The position numbers were made by a program, and so were the translations under genes. The notes beneath the pieces are model-generated. The model did no database searches. It was given only the letters and a program-made list of their open reading frames with translations, and was not told the origin of the DNA. DNA of 23,261 nt, from contig CALKUS010000037.1 of the NCBI GenBank assembly GCA_937996755.1, forward strand, positions 1-23,261. Direction: 5' to 3'. Source of the stretch: an uncultured Pseudomonadota bacterium. Lineage in GTDB: Bacteria > Pseudomonadota > Gammaproteobacteria > Xanthomonadales > Ahniellaceae. Shown piece after piece: positions 1 to 8,012 of this stretch. Position 1 is the stretch's first letter; each line of letters starts with the position of its first letter.

Positions 1-5
1 CTGGC

Positions 6-20
6 TGAGCGTTTCGCTCA
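6..20 (-). promoter_or_regulatory. boxB-like leader hairpin
   Basis: A perfect 6-bp stem (TGAGCG paired with CGCTCA) with a 3-nt loop lies about 30 bases downstream of the strong leftward promoter at 50-77. rRNA operon leaders carry a boxB-type hairpin just before the boxA antitermination site. No boxA can be seen because the window ends here. Read as a leader element of a stable-RNA transcript, this is an inference from position and shape only. Confidence 0.35.
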
Positions 21-49
21 TCGACCGAATCGGCCGTAGGGAGCCGCGC

Positions 50-77
50 ATTATAGACGTCGAACGATGGCCGTCAA
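50..77 (-). promoter_or_regulatory. strong sigma-70 promoter, probably of an rRNA operon
   Basis: On the minus strand the sequence reads TTGACG, a 16-base spacer, then a perfect TATAAT, followed by a GC-rich discriminator (GCGCGGCTCCC). This is the best promoter match in the window. It sits about 40 bases past the tyrS stop and points away from all genes seen here, off the left edge. From memory, in Pseudomonas aeruginosa the same tyrS, M23 peptidase and anmK block lies next to a 16S-23S-5S operon, so the transcript is probably rRNA. The promoter match is direct; its target is inferred. Confidence 0.75.
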
Positions 78-117
78 CACCCTGCGGCGCGATCGATCAT
101 CTTTCGACCAGCCGCCT

Positions 118-1326
118 TCAGGCCGCGGTCAGTTTCACGCGGAGGAAACCGCGCTTGCCGTACTGCAGGAGGTGCTCGCCGCCCGCGACGAGCGCGAGTT
201 CGCGGTCCTCGACGACGCTGCCGTCCACGCGCACCGCGCGTTCGCCGATCTTGCGGATGGCTTCCGACGTGCTCGGTGCGAGCCCGGCCTGCTTCAGCAG
301 CGTCGCGATCTTGATGCCCGCGCCGACCGCGATCTCGCGCGTCTCGACGTCCTGCGGCACCGCGCCGCCACGCACGGTGTCGTGCCAGAACGCGATCGCG
401 GCTTCGCCCGCTTCGCGGCCGTGGAAGCGCTCCACGAGCTCGCGCGCGAGCTCCATCTTGAGGTCGCGCGGGTTGCGGGCGCCGGACGCGACCTCGCCCT
501 TCAGGCGCGCGAGGTCCGCGAGCGACTTCTGGAACGAAAGCAGCTCGAACCAGCGCCACATGAGCTCGTCGGAAACGCGCATGGTCTTGCCGAAGATGGA
601 ATTCGGCGGCTCGTTGATCCCGACGTAGTTGTCGAGCGATTTCGACATCTTGTTGACGCCGTCGAGGCCTTCCAGCAGCGGCATCGTGAGCACGATCTGC
701 GGCGGCTGGCCGTAGTCGGCCTGCAGCCCGCGGCCGACCAGCAGGTTGAATTTCTGGTCGGTGCCGCCGAGCTCCACGTCGGCCTTCAGCGCGACGGAGT
801 CGTAGCCCTGCACGAGCGGATAGAGGAACTCGTGCACCGCGATCGGCAGGTTGTTCGCGTAGCGCTTTGCGAAATCGTCGCGCTCCAGCATGCGCGCGAC
901 CGTGTACTTCGCCGCGATCTTGATGAGGCCGGCTGCGGGCATCGGCCCGAACCATTCGGAGTTGAAACGCACTTCCGTGCGCTCGCGGTCCAGCACCTTG
1001 AAGACCTGCGCCTCGTACGTGCGCGCATTCTCCTCGACCTCTTCGCGCGTCAGCGCCTTGCGCGTCGCGTTCTTGCCGGTCGGGTCGCCGATCATCCCGG
1101 TGAAGTCGCCGATCAGGAAGACGACCTGGTGGCCGAGGTCCTGGAACTGGCGCATCTTGTTCAGGAGGACCGTATGTCCGAAGTGCAGGTCGGGCGCCGT
1201 CGGGTCGAAGCCGGCCTTGATGCGCAACGGGCGACCGAGCTTCAGGCGCGCTTCGAGATCCTCGCGCTTGATGATTTCGTCGGCGCCGCGGGCGATCAGG
1301 GATAGGGCGTTGTCGATGTCGCTCAT
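118..1326 (-). CDS. tyrS: tyrosyl-tRNA synthetase
   Basis: Charges tRNA-Tyr with tyrosine in the cytosol. The protein is 402 residues, the normal length for the HFGH subgroup of bacterial TyrRS. The class I signature is H48-F-G-H51 after the AGFDPTAPDLHFGH stretch. It is followed by GDFTGMIGDPTGKNATR (about 73-89), and the second signature KMSKS is at 226-230. The last 60 residues or so resemble an S4 RNA-binding domain. The ATG at 1326 gives the usual N-terminus. It is divergent from the M23 peptidase gene across 179 bases, and its 3' end is followed by a strong leftward promoter. I found no convincing promoter for tyrS itself. Family assignment is secure. Confidence 0.97.
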   Translation of the reverse strand: MSDIDNALSLIARGADEIIKREDLEARLKLGRPLRIKAGFDPTAPDLHFGHTVLLNKMRQFQDLGHQVVFLIGDFTGMIGDPTGKNATRKALTREEVEENARTYEAQVFKVLDRERTEVRFNSEWFGPMPAAGLIKIAAKYTVARMLERDDFAKRYANNLPIAVHEFLYPLVQGYDSVALKADVELGGTDQKFNLLVGRGLQADYGQPPQIVLTMPLLEGLDGVNKMSKSLDNYVGINEPPNSIFGKTMRVSDELMWRWFELLSFQKSLADLARLKGEVASGARNPRDLKMELARELVERFHGREAGEAAIAFWHDTVRGGAVPQDVETREIAVGAGIKIATLLKQAGLAPSTSEAIRKIGERAVRVDGSVVEDRELALVAGGEHLLQYGKRGFLRVKLTAA

Positions 1327-1447
1327 CTGGCTCGAGTCAAGCGCGGTCGAGGGGGCGGGCGATGCTACGGCAAGCGCATCGAATGCGCACTCAACGTTAA
1401 GAACCCGTTAACGAAATCGACCGGAAAACCCGAAGCGGAACAAGGGT

Positions 1448-1477
1448 TTGACGATCGTTTTCAGCGTGGTTTATGGT
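1448..1477 (+). promoter_or_regulatory. promoter of the M23 peptidase-anmK unit
   Basis: TTGACG at 1448-1453, an 18-base spacer and TATGGT at 1472-1477 form a good sigma-70 promoter. Transcription would start near 1484. An ATG at 1473 lies inside the -10 box and therefore cannot be the start codon of the next gene. This points to the GTG at 1506. Confidence 0.6.
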
Positions 1478-1505
1478 ACCCGCCGATCCAGCAGGGGCGC
1501 GTCAC

Positions 1506-2942
1506 GTGAGCCATTCGATCCATCCCGATTTGCCCCAGCGACACAGCCATCGGCGCCAGGCCGTCCGGCGCCAGGCGCAGCGCCACCACTGGCGCTTCTA
1601 CAAGAATCGCAGCGACTGGAGCTTCATCCAGAATTTCGCGCGCACGCCGATCCGCTGGCGCCGCGAGACGACGGTGCTCGGTGCGCTCACCGTGCTCGTC
1701 GGGCTGCTCGCGTTCGTCGTGCTGCCGGGCTGGGCGTCGGTGGTGCGCGAAGACACCGCGTCGACCGCCTCGCTGATGCGCGTGCCGTTACCGCTGCCGC
1801 CGGCGCCGCCGGCCGCGCCGCAGGTGGAAGAGAAGGCGACGCCGGACTGGCGCATCGTCGACATCCGTTCCGGCCAGACCATGGGCGACGTGTTCGCGTC
1901 GCTCGGCCTCGATTCGCAGACGCTGCACCGCGTGATGGCGGCGAGCCCGCGCGCCGCCGCGTTCGCGTCGATCCGCCCGGGCCAGCGCTTCGAGTTCCTG
2001 ATCCCGTCGCCCGGCGTGCTCGGCGCGGTGCGCTTCGACGCCGGCGAGGATTCGCGCGTCGAGCTCACCGTCTCGCCGGAAGGCGTCACGGAATCCGTCG
2101 CGGCGCGCGACGTCGAGCGCCGCGTGCTCGTCGCGACCGGCACGATCCGGCAATCGCTGTTCGGCGCGGGCGAGGCTGCGGGCCTGTCCGACGCGATGGT
2201 CATGCAGCTCGCGAACGTCTTCGCGTACGACATCGACTTCGCGCAGGACCTGCGCGAGGGCGACAGCTTCTCGCTCGTCTACGAAGAGGTCTACCGCGAC
2301 GGCGAAAAGCTGCGCGACGGCAACATCCTCGCCGCGAGCTTCACGAACGGCGGACATCGCCACCTCGCGCTGCGCTACAACGTCGACGGCTCCGCGCAGT
2401 TCTTCGACGCCGATGGCCGCCCGATGCGCAAGGCGTTCCTGCGCACGCCGGTCGAGTTCACGCGCATCAGCTCGCGCTTCTCCAGTGCGCGAAAGCACCC
2501 GATCCTCGGCCTCACGCGCGCGCACCAGGGCGTGGATTACGCCGCCCCGAAAGGCACGCCGATCAAGGCCGCCGGTAACGCGAAGATCGCGTTCCGCGGC
2601 TGGAAGTCCGGCTACGGCAACTGCATCATCCTGCAGCACAGCAACCAGTACACGACGCTGTACGGCCACATGTCGCGCTTCGCCGACAACCTGCGCGTCG
2701 GTTCGCGCGTCTCGCAGGGCCAGACCATCGGCTTCGTCGGCATGACCGGCCTGGCGACGGCGCCGCACCTGCACTACGAATTCCGCATCAACGGCGTACA
2801 CCGCGATCCACTCTCGATCGACCTGCCGAAGGCCGATCCGCTGACGGGCGCGCAGCTCGCCGACTTCCGGCAACTGCTCAAGCCGCTGCTCGCACAACTG
2901 GACCTGCTCGAGCAGCGACAGGGCGCGCTCGCCGCGCGCTGA
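1506..2942 (+). CDS. membrane-anchored M23 murein endopeptidase
   Basis: Predicted zinc metallopeptidase that cuts peptidoglycan cross-links in the periplasm (MepM/NlpD-like, M23 family). The 478-residue protein has a basic His/Arg-rich cytoplasmic start, one membrane helix at about 55-78, a Pro/Ala linker, a LysM/OapA-like region from about 115, and a C-terminal M23 domain from about 333. Expected zinc ligands are H340 and D344 (HQGVD) and H423 of the HLH motif at 421-423; GHMS is at about 387-390. The ends of the domain look complete. The GTG start at 1506 is preferred over an upstream ATG because that ATG overlaps the -10 box and an AGGGG ribosome site sits 8 bases before the GTG. anmK starts 7 bases after the stop, so the two are probably cotranscribed. 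The exact bond cut is not shown by the sequence. Confidence 0.92.
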   Translation: MSHSIHPDLPQRHSHRRQAVRRQAQRHHWRFYKNRSDWSFIQNFARTPIRWRRETTVLGALTVLVGLLAFVVLPGWASVVREDTASTASLMRVPLPLPPAPPAAPQVEEKATPDWRIVDIRSGQTMGDVFASLGLDSQTLHRVMAASPRAAAFASIRPGQRFEFLIPSPGVLGAVRFDAGEDSRVELTVSPEGVTESVAARDVERRVLVATGTIRQSLFGAGEAAGLSDAMVMQLANVFAYDIDFAQDLREGDSFSLVYEEVYRDGEKLRDGNILAASFTNGGHRHLALRYNVDGSAQFFDADGRPMRKAFLRTPVEFTRISSRFSSARKHPILGLTRAHQGVDYAAPKGTPIKAAGNAKIAFRGWKSGYGNCIILQHSNQYTTLYGHMSRFADNLRVGSRVSQGQTIGFVGMTGLATAPHLHYEFRINGVHRDPLSIDLPKADPLTGAQLADFRQLLKPLLAQLDLLEQRQGALAAR

Positions 2943-2949
2943 GGCACCG

Positions 2950-4089
2950 ATGGCCAGGGAGGCCGCAGGTGAGCTGTACATCGGCCTGATCTCGGGCACG
3001 AGCGCCGACGCGATCGACGCGGCGCTCGTGGCGCTCGGGCCCGCCCCGCAGCTGCTGCACGCGCTCTCGCTGCCCTATCCGCCGCAGCTGCGCGAGCGCG
3101 TGCTCGCATTGATCCACGATGAGGACGGCGTGGTCGGGCTCGACGAGCTCGGCTCGATCGACGTCGAGATCGGCCATGCGTTCGCCCACGCCGCGCGCAC
3201 GCTGCTGCTGCAATCGGGCATCGACGCGTCGCGCGTGCGCGCGATCGGCAGCCACGGCCAGACGATCCGCCATCGCCCGCGGCGCGACGTGCCGTTCACG
3301 ACGCAGATGGGCGATCCCAACGTGATCGCCGAGGCAACCGGGATCACGACCGTGTCCGACTTCCGGCGCCGCGACGTAGCCGCCGGCGGCGAGGGCGCGC
3401 CGCTCGTGCCGGCGTTCCACGCGTGCGTGCTCGCCGACGGGCGGGAGTCGCGCGCGGTGCTGAACCTGGGCGGCATCGCCAACCTCACGCTGTTGCCCGT
3501 GCGCGGCGACGTCGCCGGTTTCGATACGGGCCCCGCGAATGCGCTGCTCGATGCGTGGACGCAGCGCCAGCGCGGGTTGTCGCACGACGCCAACGGCGGC
3601 TGGGCCGCGACCGGACGCTGCGACCCCGTGTTGCTCGACCGCCTGCTGGCGGACGGCTACTTCACGCGGCGGCCGCCGAAGAGCACCGGGCGCGAGGAGT
3701 TCTCGCTCGCGTGGCTCGACCTCGCGATGCACGGCCACCGCGGGCTCGAGGCGGCCGACGTCGCCGCGACGCTCGTCGAGCTCACCGCGCGCAGCGTCGC
3801 GCAGGCGCTGCGCGCCACGCTGCCCGCGGCGGCGCGCGTGATCGCCTGCGGCGGCGGCGTGCACAACGCGTTCCTCATGCAGCGGCTGCAGTCGGCGCTC
3901 GGCGCGACGCCGCTCGAGAGCAGCGCGGCGCACGGCATCGATCCCGACTTCGTCGAAGCGATGGCGTTCGCCTGGCTCGCGCAACGAACGCTCGCCGGGC
4001 TGCCCGGCAATCTCGTTCAGGTGACGGGTGCCGCGGGCCCGCGCGTGCTCGGCGGGATCTGGCCCGGCTCCGCGGTCGCCGCGGACTAG
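2950..4089 (+). CDS. anmK: anhydro-N-acetylmuramic acid kinase
   Basis: Phosphorylates and opens 1,6-anhydro-MurNAc released during wall turnover, giving MurNAc-6-phosphate for recycling in the cytosol. At 379 residues it has the normal length. The N-terminal phosphate-binding motif GLISGTSADAIDAALV (12-27) is a slight variant of the usual GLMSGTSxDGxD. It also has IGSHGQTIRHRP, TQMGDPN, the VLNLGGIANLT motif and GFDTGPAN. In that last motif D192 corresponds to the catalytic base known in the family. A C-terminal ACGGGVHN motif is present. It follows the M23 gene by 7 bases, with TGAGG near its start. Its TAG stop overlaps that of the opposing small gene by 4 bases. With ampG close by, a role in murein recycling is well supported. 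Confidence 0.95.
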   Translation: MAREAAGELYIGLISGTSADAIDAALVALGPAPQLLHALSLPYPPQLRERVLALIHDEDGVVGLDELGSIDVEIGHAFAHAARTLLLQSGIDASRVRAIGSHGQTIRHRPRRDVPFTTQMGDPNVIAEATGITTVSDFRRRDVAAGGEGAPLVPAFHACVLADGRESRAVLNLGGIANLTLLPVRGDVAGFDTGPANALLDAWTQRQRGLSHDANGGWAATGRCDPVLLDRLLADGYFTRRPPKSTGREEFSLAWLDLAMHGHRGLEAADVAATLVELTARSVAQALRATLPAAARVIACGGGVHNAFLMQRLQSALGATPLESSAAHGIDPDFVEAMAFAWLAQRTLAGLPGNLVQVTGAAGPRVLGGIWPGSAVAAD

Positions 4090-4373
4090 TCCTTTTCCGG
4101 CCGCACGGTCCGGAACGGCGAGTCGTTCTCGGGCAGGTTCTCGAACGCCTTCAGCGCCTGCTTGAACGCTTCGGCTTCATCGTTGCCCCAGGTGCCGCCG
4201 AGCATGGCGATGTCCTGGCGCGTGGGCTGTTCGGCGTCCACGAGGCCCAGCGCCTGGCGGATCAGGTGCAGCAGGACGTCGTTGATCGCCCAATTGCGCT
4301 CGCGCGCGAGCGTCTTCACCTTCTCGGCGATTTCGCCATCGATACCGCGTAGCAGGAAATCCGGCACTCTCAA
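4086..4373 (-). CDS. small ribbon-helix-helix (Arc/FitA-like) protein
   Basis: A 95-residue soluble protein. Residues 1-43 fit a ribbon-helix-helix DNA-binding fold: a short beta strand (PDFLLRGI), a helix with EIAEKVKTLARE, then NWAINDVLLHLIRQAL, similar to FitA or Arc-type antitoxins and plasmid-stability proteins. The tail is acidic (AEAFKQALKAFENLPENDSP) and unassigned. No toxin (PIN or RelE type) gene is next to it; the neighbours are anmK, facing it and overlapping by 4 bases, and the divergent ampG. It may be a stand-alone transcription regulator. Its third-position G/C bias and the conserved-looking fold support a real gene. The exact function is unknown. Confidence 0.75.
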   Translation of the reverse strand: MRVPDFLLRGIDGEIAEKVKTLARERNWAINDVLLHLIRQALGLVDAEQPTRQDIAMLGGTWGNDEAEAFKQALKAFENLPENDSPFRTVRPEKD

Positions 4374-4472
4374 CCCCGCCGCTCAGCCGCGGGGCGATGG
4401 TAGCAACAGCGCGGCGCGCGGCACATGGCCGCCGTCACGAATCTGCCCGCGTGGACGGGCAGGGCGGGCGGC

Positions 4473-4478
4473 TACGAT
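4473..4478 (+). promoter_or_regulatory. candidate -10 box for ampG, leaderless
   Basis: TACGAT ends 6 bases before the ampG ATG at 4485, so a transcript from it would start at or next to the start codon. A weak -35 (TGGACG at 4452-4457) has a short 15-base spacer. No Shine-Dalgarno sequence precedes the ATG. This is a weak call. Confidence 0.3.
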
Positions 4479-4484
4479 AGGGCC

Positions 4485-5777
4485 ATGACCTCGACTCCCG
4501 TGCGGCGGCCGCTGCTGCCCGACTGGCTGCGGCCCTACCTCGAGCGCGAGCCGTTGGCCGCGCTGCTGCTCGGCATTTCGTCCGGGTTCCCGTACGCCAT
4601 GATCGGCGCGACGCTGACCACGCGGCTCGCGCAGGGCGGGGTCGACAAGAAGAGCGTCACGGCGTTCGCGCTGGCCTTCCTCGTCTACAACCTGAAGGTG
4701 TTCTGGGCGCCGCTGGTCGATCGCCTGCGCCTGCCGCTGCTCGGACGCCTGGGCCAGCGCGTGTCCTGGCTGCTGCTCTCGGCCGTGGCCGTGGCGGCGA
4801 GCGTGGCCTGGCTGGGGCTTGCGGATCCCGCCACCGACCTGCGCCTGGTCGCGATCGCCGCCATCGCGGTCGGCGTGAGCGGCGCGACGTTCGACATCGT
4901 GATCGACGCGTTCCGGATCGAGACGCTGCTGCCGCGGCAGCTCGGCGTGGGCTCGGGCATGTCGCAGTACGGCTGGCGGATCGGCTCCGCGGCGGCGGGC
5001 GCGCTCGCGCTGTTCGTCGCCGCGCGCGCCGGCTGGGACTGGGCGTACGTGGCATGCATCGCGTTCGTCCTGCCCGCGCTCGTCGCGGCCGCCTGGCTCG
5101 GCGAACCGTCGCGCCACCGCGCGCCCCCGGTGGGTCCGCGACTCGCAGCAGTGCTCCAACCATTCGTGGAGTTCTTCCGTCGCAGGGGTGCCTGGCTCGT
5201 GCTGCTGTTCGTGCTGCTGCACAAGATCGGCGACACGCTCGCGAACCTCACGTTGCGCCTGTTGCTCGACGACCTGAAGTTCACGAACGACCAGATCGGC
5301 ACGTACGACGTCGGCGTGGGCTTCTTCGCATTGCTCATCGGCATCTTCATCGGCGGCGCGATGTACAGCCGCTTCGGCATGCGCGTGTCGGTGCTGGTCA
5401 GCCTCGTGCTGATGGCTGCGAGCAACCTCGGCTTCGCGCTGCTCGCCGCGCACGGCCACGACAACGCGGTGCTGGCGGGCGTGATCGGTTTCGAGAACGT
5501 CGCGAGCGGCATCGGCGGCGTCGTGGTGGTCGCCTACCTCTCGAGCCTCTGCAACCTCGCATTCACGGCGACGCAGTTCGCGCTGCTGTCCGCTGCTGCG
5601 TCCATCGTCGGGCGGTTCATCACCGGCACGACCGCGGGCGCGCTCATCGAGCGGCTCGGCTACGTCCAGTTCTACCTGCTGACCACGATCGCGGCCGTAC
5701 CCGGGATCGTGCTCTTCGTGATCCTATGGCGGCGCGGCCTCGTGGTCGAGCCACCCGCCACCGATCAGAGCGCGTAG
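4485..5777 (+). CDS. ampG: AmpG-type muropeptide permease (MFS)
   Basis: Inner-membrane major facilitator that imports anhydro-muropeptides from the periplasm for recycling. The 430-residue protein is mostly hydrophobic, with about 12 membrane segments. It carries AmpG-type sequence: LLLGISSGFPYAMIGATL near the N-terminus, VFWAPLVDRLRLP, IDAFRIETLLP (about 140-150), and GVGSGMSQYGWRIG right after it. The ATG at 4485 is chosen because the longer frame from 4425 adds 20 polar residues before a typical short N-terminus and would cross the candidate -10 box. The stop overlaps the opposing xthA stop by 13 bases. Proximity to anmK and the M23 enzyme supports the recycling role. A related MFS with another substrate cannot be fully excluded. 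Confidence 0.88.
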   Translation: MTSTPVRRPLLPDWLRPYLEREPLAALLLGISSGFPYAMIGATLTTRLAQGGVDKKSVTAFALAFLVYNLKVFWAPLVDRLRLPLLGRLGQRVSWLLLSAVAVAASVAWLGLADPATDLRLVAIAAIAVGVSGATFDIVIDAFRIETLLPRQLGVGSGMSQYGWRIGSAAAGALALFVAARAGWDWAYVACIAFVLPALVAAAWLGEPSRHRAPPVGPRLAAVLQPFVEFFRRRGAWLVLLFVLLHKIGDTLANLTLRLLLDDLKFTNDQIGTYDVGVGFFALLIGIFIGGAMYSRFGMRVSVLVSLVLMAASNLGFALLAAHGHDNAVLAGVIGFENVASGIGGVVVVAYLSSLCNLAFTATQFALLSAAASIVGRFITGTTAGALIERLGYVQFYLLTTIAAVPGIVLFVILWRRGLVVEPPATDQSA

Positions 5778-6532
5778 TCGATCGTCAAGGGCGCGTGGTC
5801 GGAGAACCACTTGTCGCGGTAGATCGACGCCTTCGTGAGTGCCGGCTTCAGGGTCGGCGTGACGATGTGGTAGTCGATGCGCCAGCCGACGTTGTTCGCG
5901 CGCGCGTTGCCGCGGTTCGACCACCACGTGTACTCGGGCGCGTCGGGCTTGATCGCGCGGAACGCGTCCACCCACTGGTGCTCGCCGAACAGGCGGTCCA
6001 GCCACGCGCGCTCGTCCGGCAGGAACCCCGAGTTCTTCTGGTTCGAGCGCCAGTTCTTCAGGTCGATCTCCTTGTGCGCGATGTTCCAGTCGCCGCACAG
6101 CACGTAGTGGCGGCCGCTCGCCTGCCATTCGCGGAAGATCGGCACGATCCAGTCCATCACCTTGTACTTGAATTGCTGGCGCTCTTCCTTCGACGAGCCG
6201 GACGGCAGGTACAGCGACACGACCGACAGGTCGCCGAAGCGCGCCTCGACGTAGCGGCCCTCGCGGTCGAATTCGTCCCAGCCGAGCTTGTCGATGACGG
6301 CGTCGGGCTCGCGCTTCGAATAGACGGCGACGCCGCTGTACCCCTTGCTCTCGGCGTCGTGGAAATGCGCGTGCCAGCCCTTCGGGAAGAAGCCGCGCTC
6401 GCCGAGCTGCGCGCGATGGCACTTCGTTTCCTGCAGGCAGAGGACGTCGGCGCGCTGCGCGCGGAACCAGTCGAAGAAGCCCTTCGACTGCGCGGAACGG
6501 ATGCCGTTGACGTTCGCCGTGATGATGCGCAT
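5765..6532 (-). CDS. xthA: exodeoxyribonuclease III
   Basis: AP endonuclease and 3'-5' exonuclease of base-excision repair. At 255 residues it has the usual length. The fold signatures are visible in order: the N-terminal strand with N7 (ITANVNGIRS), the metal-binding E35 in LCLQETK, the YLPSGSS loop, GDWNIAHKEIDL, the GWRIDY motif, and the terminal S244-D245-H246 (SDHAPL) that holds the catalytic His. The ATG at 6532 has an AGGAAA ribosome site 4 bases before it. It faces ampG, with a 13-base overlap of the gene ends, and is divergent from pyrE over 77 bases. This arrangement with pyrE is common in gammaproteobacteria. Family assignment is secure. Confidence 0.96.
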   Translation of the reverse strand: MRIITANVNGIRSAQSKGFFDWFRAQRADVLCLQETKCHRAQLGERGFFPKGWHAHFHDAESKGYSGVAVYSKREPDAVIDKLGWDEFDREGRYVEARFGDLSVVSLYLPSGSSKEERQQFKYKVMDWIVPIFREWQASGRHYVLCGDWNIAHKEIDLKNWRSNQKNSGFLPDERAWLDRLFGEHQWVDAFRAIKPDAPEYTWWSNRGNARANNVGWRIDYHIVTPTLKPALTKASIYRDKWFSDHAPLTIDYAL

Positions 6533-6609
6533 GGGTTTTCCTGAAGCGGGGCTCGTGGGGCGCGATGATAAACTGCGCGCCCCAGCACGAACGCTGAAGT
6601 GCCCCGCGA
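6533..6609. promoter_or_regulatory. divergent xthA/pyrE promoter region
   Basis: Overlapping AT-rich hexamers lie in the middle of this 77-base spacer. TATCAT on the minus strand (6565-6570) is 32 bases before xthA, and TAAACT on the plus strand (6569-6574) is 35 bases before pyrE. The -35 positions are weak on both sides. The two -10 candidates overlap, so the two genes could compete for polymerase. Confidence 0.35.
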
Positions 6610-7287
6610 ATGCACGCCTTCCAGCGCGAATTCCTCGAGCTTTCCCTCGACCGCCAGGTGCTCCGGTTCGGCGAGTTCACGCTGAAGTCGGGCCGCGTCA
6701 GCCCGTACTTCTTCAATGCCGGCCTGTTCGACTCGGGCGGCGCGCTGCTCGCGCTCGGGCGCGCCTACGCGGAAGCCGCACTGCGCTCGGGCATCGCGTT
6801 CGACATGCTGTTCGGCCCGGCCTACAAGGGAATCGCGCTGGCCGTCGCCACGGCCGCCGCGCTCGCCGACCGCCACGGGCGCGACGTGCCCGTCGCGTTC
6901 AACCGCAAGGAAGCGAAGGACCACGGCGAAGGCGGACTGCTGATCGGCGCCCCGCTGCGCGGCCGCGTGCTGATCGTCGACGACGTGATCACCGCCGGCA
7001 CTTCGGTGCGCGAGTCGCTCGCGTTGATCCGCGCGCACGGCGCCGAGCCCGCGGGCGTGCTGATCGCGCTGGACCGCCAGGAGCGCGGCAGCGGCGAGCA
7101 GTCCGCGGCCGACGAGGTGCGCACCGGGCTGGGCCTGCCGGTCCACGCAATCGCCACGCTGGACGAACTGCTCGTCTTCACGGCTGAGCGGCCGGACCTG
7201 GTTCAGCACCGCGACAGTCTGCTCCGGTATCGTGCGCGCTACGCATCGGCGCCCGGCGCCGCAGCCCTTTCCGGAGACCCTGCATGA
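6610..7287 (+). CDS. pyrE: orotate phosphoribosyltransferase
   Basis: Joins orotate and PRPP to form OMP in pyrimidine synthesis. The protein is 225 residues, slightly longer than the roughly 213 of the E. coli enzyme. It shows FTLKSGRVSPYFFNAG (23-38), GPAYKGIALA (69-78), the flexible catalytic loop region FNRKEAKDHGEGG (97-109), and the PRPP-binding motif VLIVDDVITAGTS (120-132). The ATG at 6610 gives the standard MHAFQREFLE start. The stop overlaps the next ATG in an ATGA, which suggests translational coupling with the DUF4124 gene. Secure family assignment. Confidence 0.97.
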   Translation: MHAFQREFLELSLDRQVLRFGEFTLKSGRVSPYFFNAGLFDSGGALLALGRAYAEAALRSGIAFDMLFGPAYKGIALAVATAAALADRHGRDVPVAFNRKEAKDHGEGGLLIGAPLRGRVLIVDDVITAGTSVRESLALIRAHGAEPAGVLIALDRQERGSGEQSAADEVRTGLGLPVHAIATLDELLVFTAERPDLVQHRDSLLRYRARYASAPGAAALSGDPA

Positions 7288-7979
7288 CCCGTCATTCGCT
7301 CGCGCTCGCGTTCGCGATCACCCTCGCGGCCGGTTTTGCGGCTGCGCCCGCGGACGCCGCGGGGCCGGCGAAGCCGAAGCCGGGCGCGAAGCAGAAGATC
7401 TATAAGTGCAAGGATGCGCAGGGCCAGACCTACTACAGCCAGAGCTACGACCCGAAGCTGTGCGGCGCCCAGGGTGGCGCGCAGCTGAACGAGCAGGGCC
7501 TGCCGGTCAAGCAGATCGACCGCGTGAAGACGCCCGAGGAGCTCGCCGCCGACAAGGCGAAGGCGGAGCAGGAAGCCGCGGCAAAGCAGGCGCTCGAGGA
7601 CCGCAAGCGCGACGACCAGGTGCTGCTGATGTCGTACGCCAGCGAGGAGGACCTCAAGCGCGGCCACGAACAGCAGATGCAGGCGATCGACACCGCGATC
7701 GCGACGACGAACATGCAGCTGCAGAACCAGCAGAAGAGCCTCGCCGACCTGCTCGCGTCGGCTGCCGAGTCCGAACGCGCCGGCCGCCCGGTGCCGCCGG
7801 CGCTCGCGACGAGCATCACCACGGTGCGCACGCAGATCGAGGAACAGAACACCTACATCGCGCGCAAGGAAGTCGAGAAGGTCGACGCCGAGAAGGCGTT
7901 CGCGGAGAAGCTCGCGCACTACCGCGAAGTAGTGAAGCGCCAGGAAGAAGCGGCGGCGGCCGCCGGCGCCAGGCGCTGA
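7284..7979 (+). CDS. secreted DUF4124 protein with coiled coil
   Basis: A 231-residue exported protein of unknown function. Residues 1-25 are a Sec signal peptide with a probable cut after ADA. Residues 38-75 look like a DUF4124 domain (YKCKDAQGQTYYSQ), which usually occurs in proteobacterial envelope proteins; Cys42 and Cys60 could form a disulfide. From about 85 to 225 the sequence is Glu/Lys/Ala/Gln-rich with a heptad-like pattern, indicating a long coiled coil. No membrane helix follows the signal, so it is probably periplasmic. The ATG overlaps the pyrE stop by 4 bases and is preceded by GGAGA, so it is likely coexpressed with pyrE. No link to pyrimidine metabolism is evident. Confidence 0.82.
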   Translation: MTRHSLALAFAITLAAGFAAAPADAAGPAKPKPGAKQKIYKCKDAQGQTYYSQSYDPKLCGAQGGAQLNEQGLPVKQIDRVKTPEELAADKAKAEQEAAAKQALEDRKRDDQVLLMSYASEEDLKRGHEQQMQAIDTAIATTNMQLQNQQKSLADLLASAAESERAGRPVPPALATSITTVRTQIEEQNTYIARKEVEKVDAEKAFAEKLAHYREVVKRQEEAAAAAGARR

Positions 7980-7988
7980 CCCGACACG

Positions 7989-8009
7989 GTCGCCGCAGGG
8001 CGCGGCGAC
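7989..8009. terminator. hairpin between convergent genes
   Basis: A perfect 8-bp stem (GTCGCCGC paired with GCGGCGAC) with a 5-base loop lies in the 33-base gap between the DUF4124 gene and the end of algC. The position suits a bidirectional terminator. There is no T-run on either side, so it may work poorly alone. Confidence 0.5.
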
Positions 8010-8012
8010 GGC

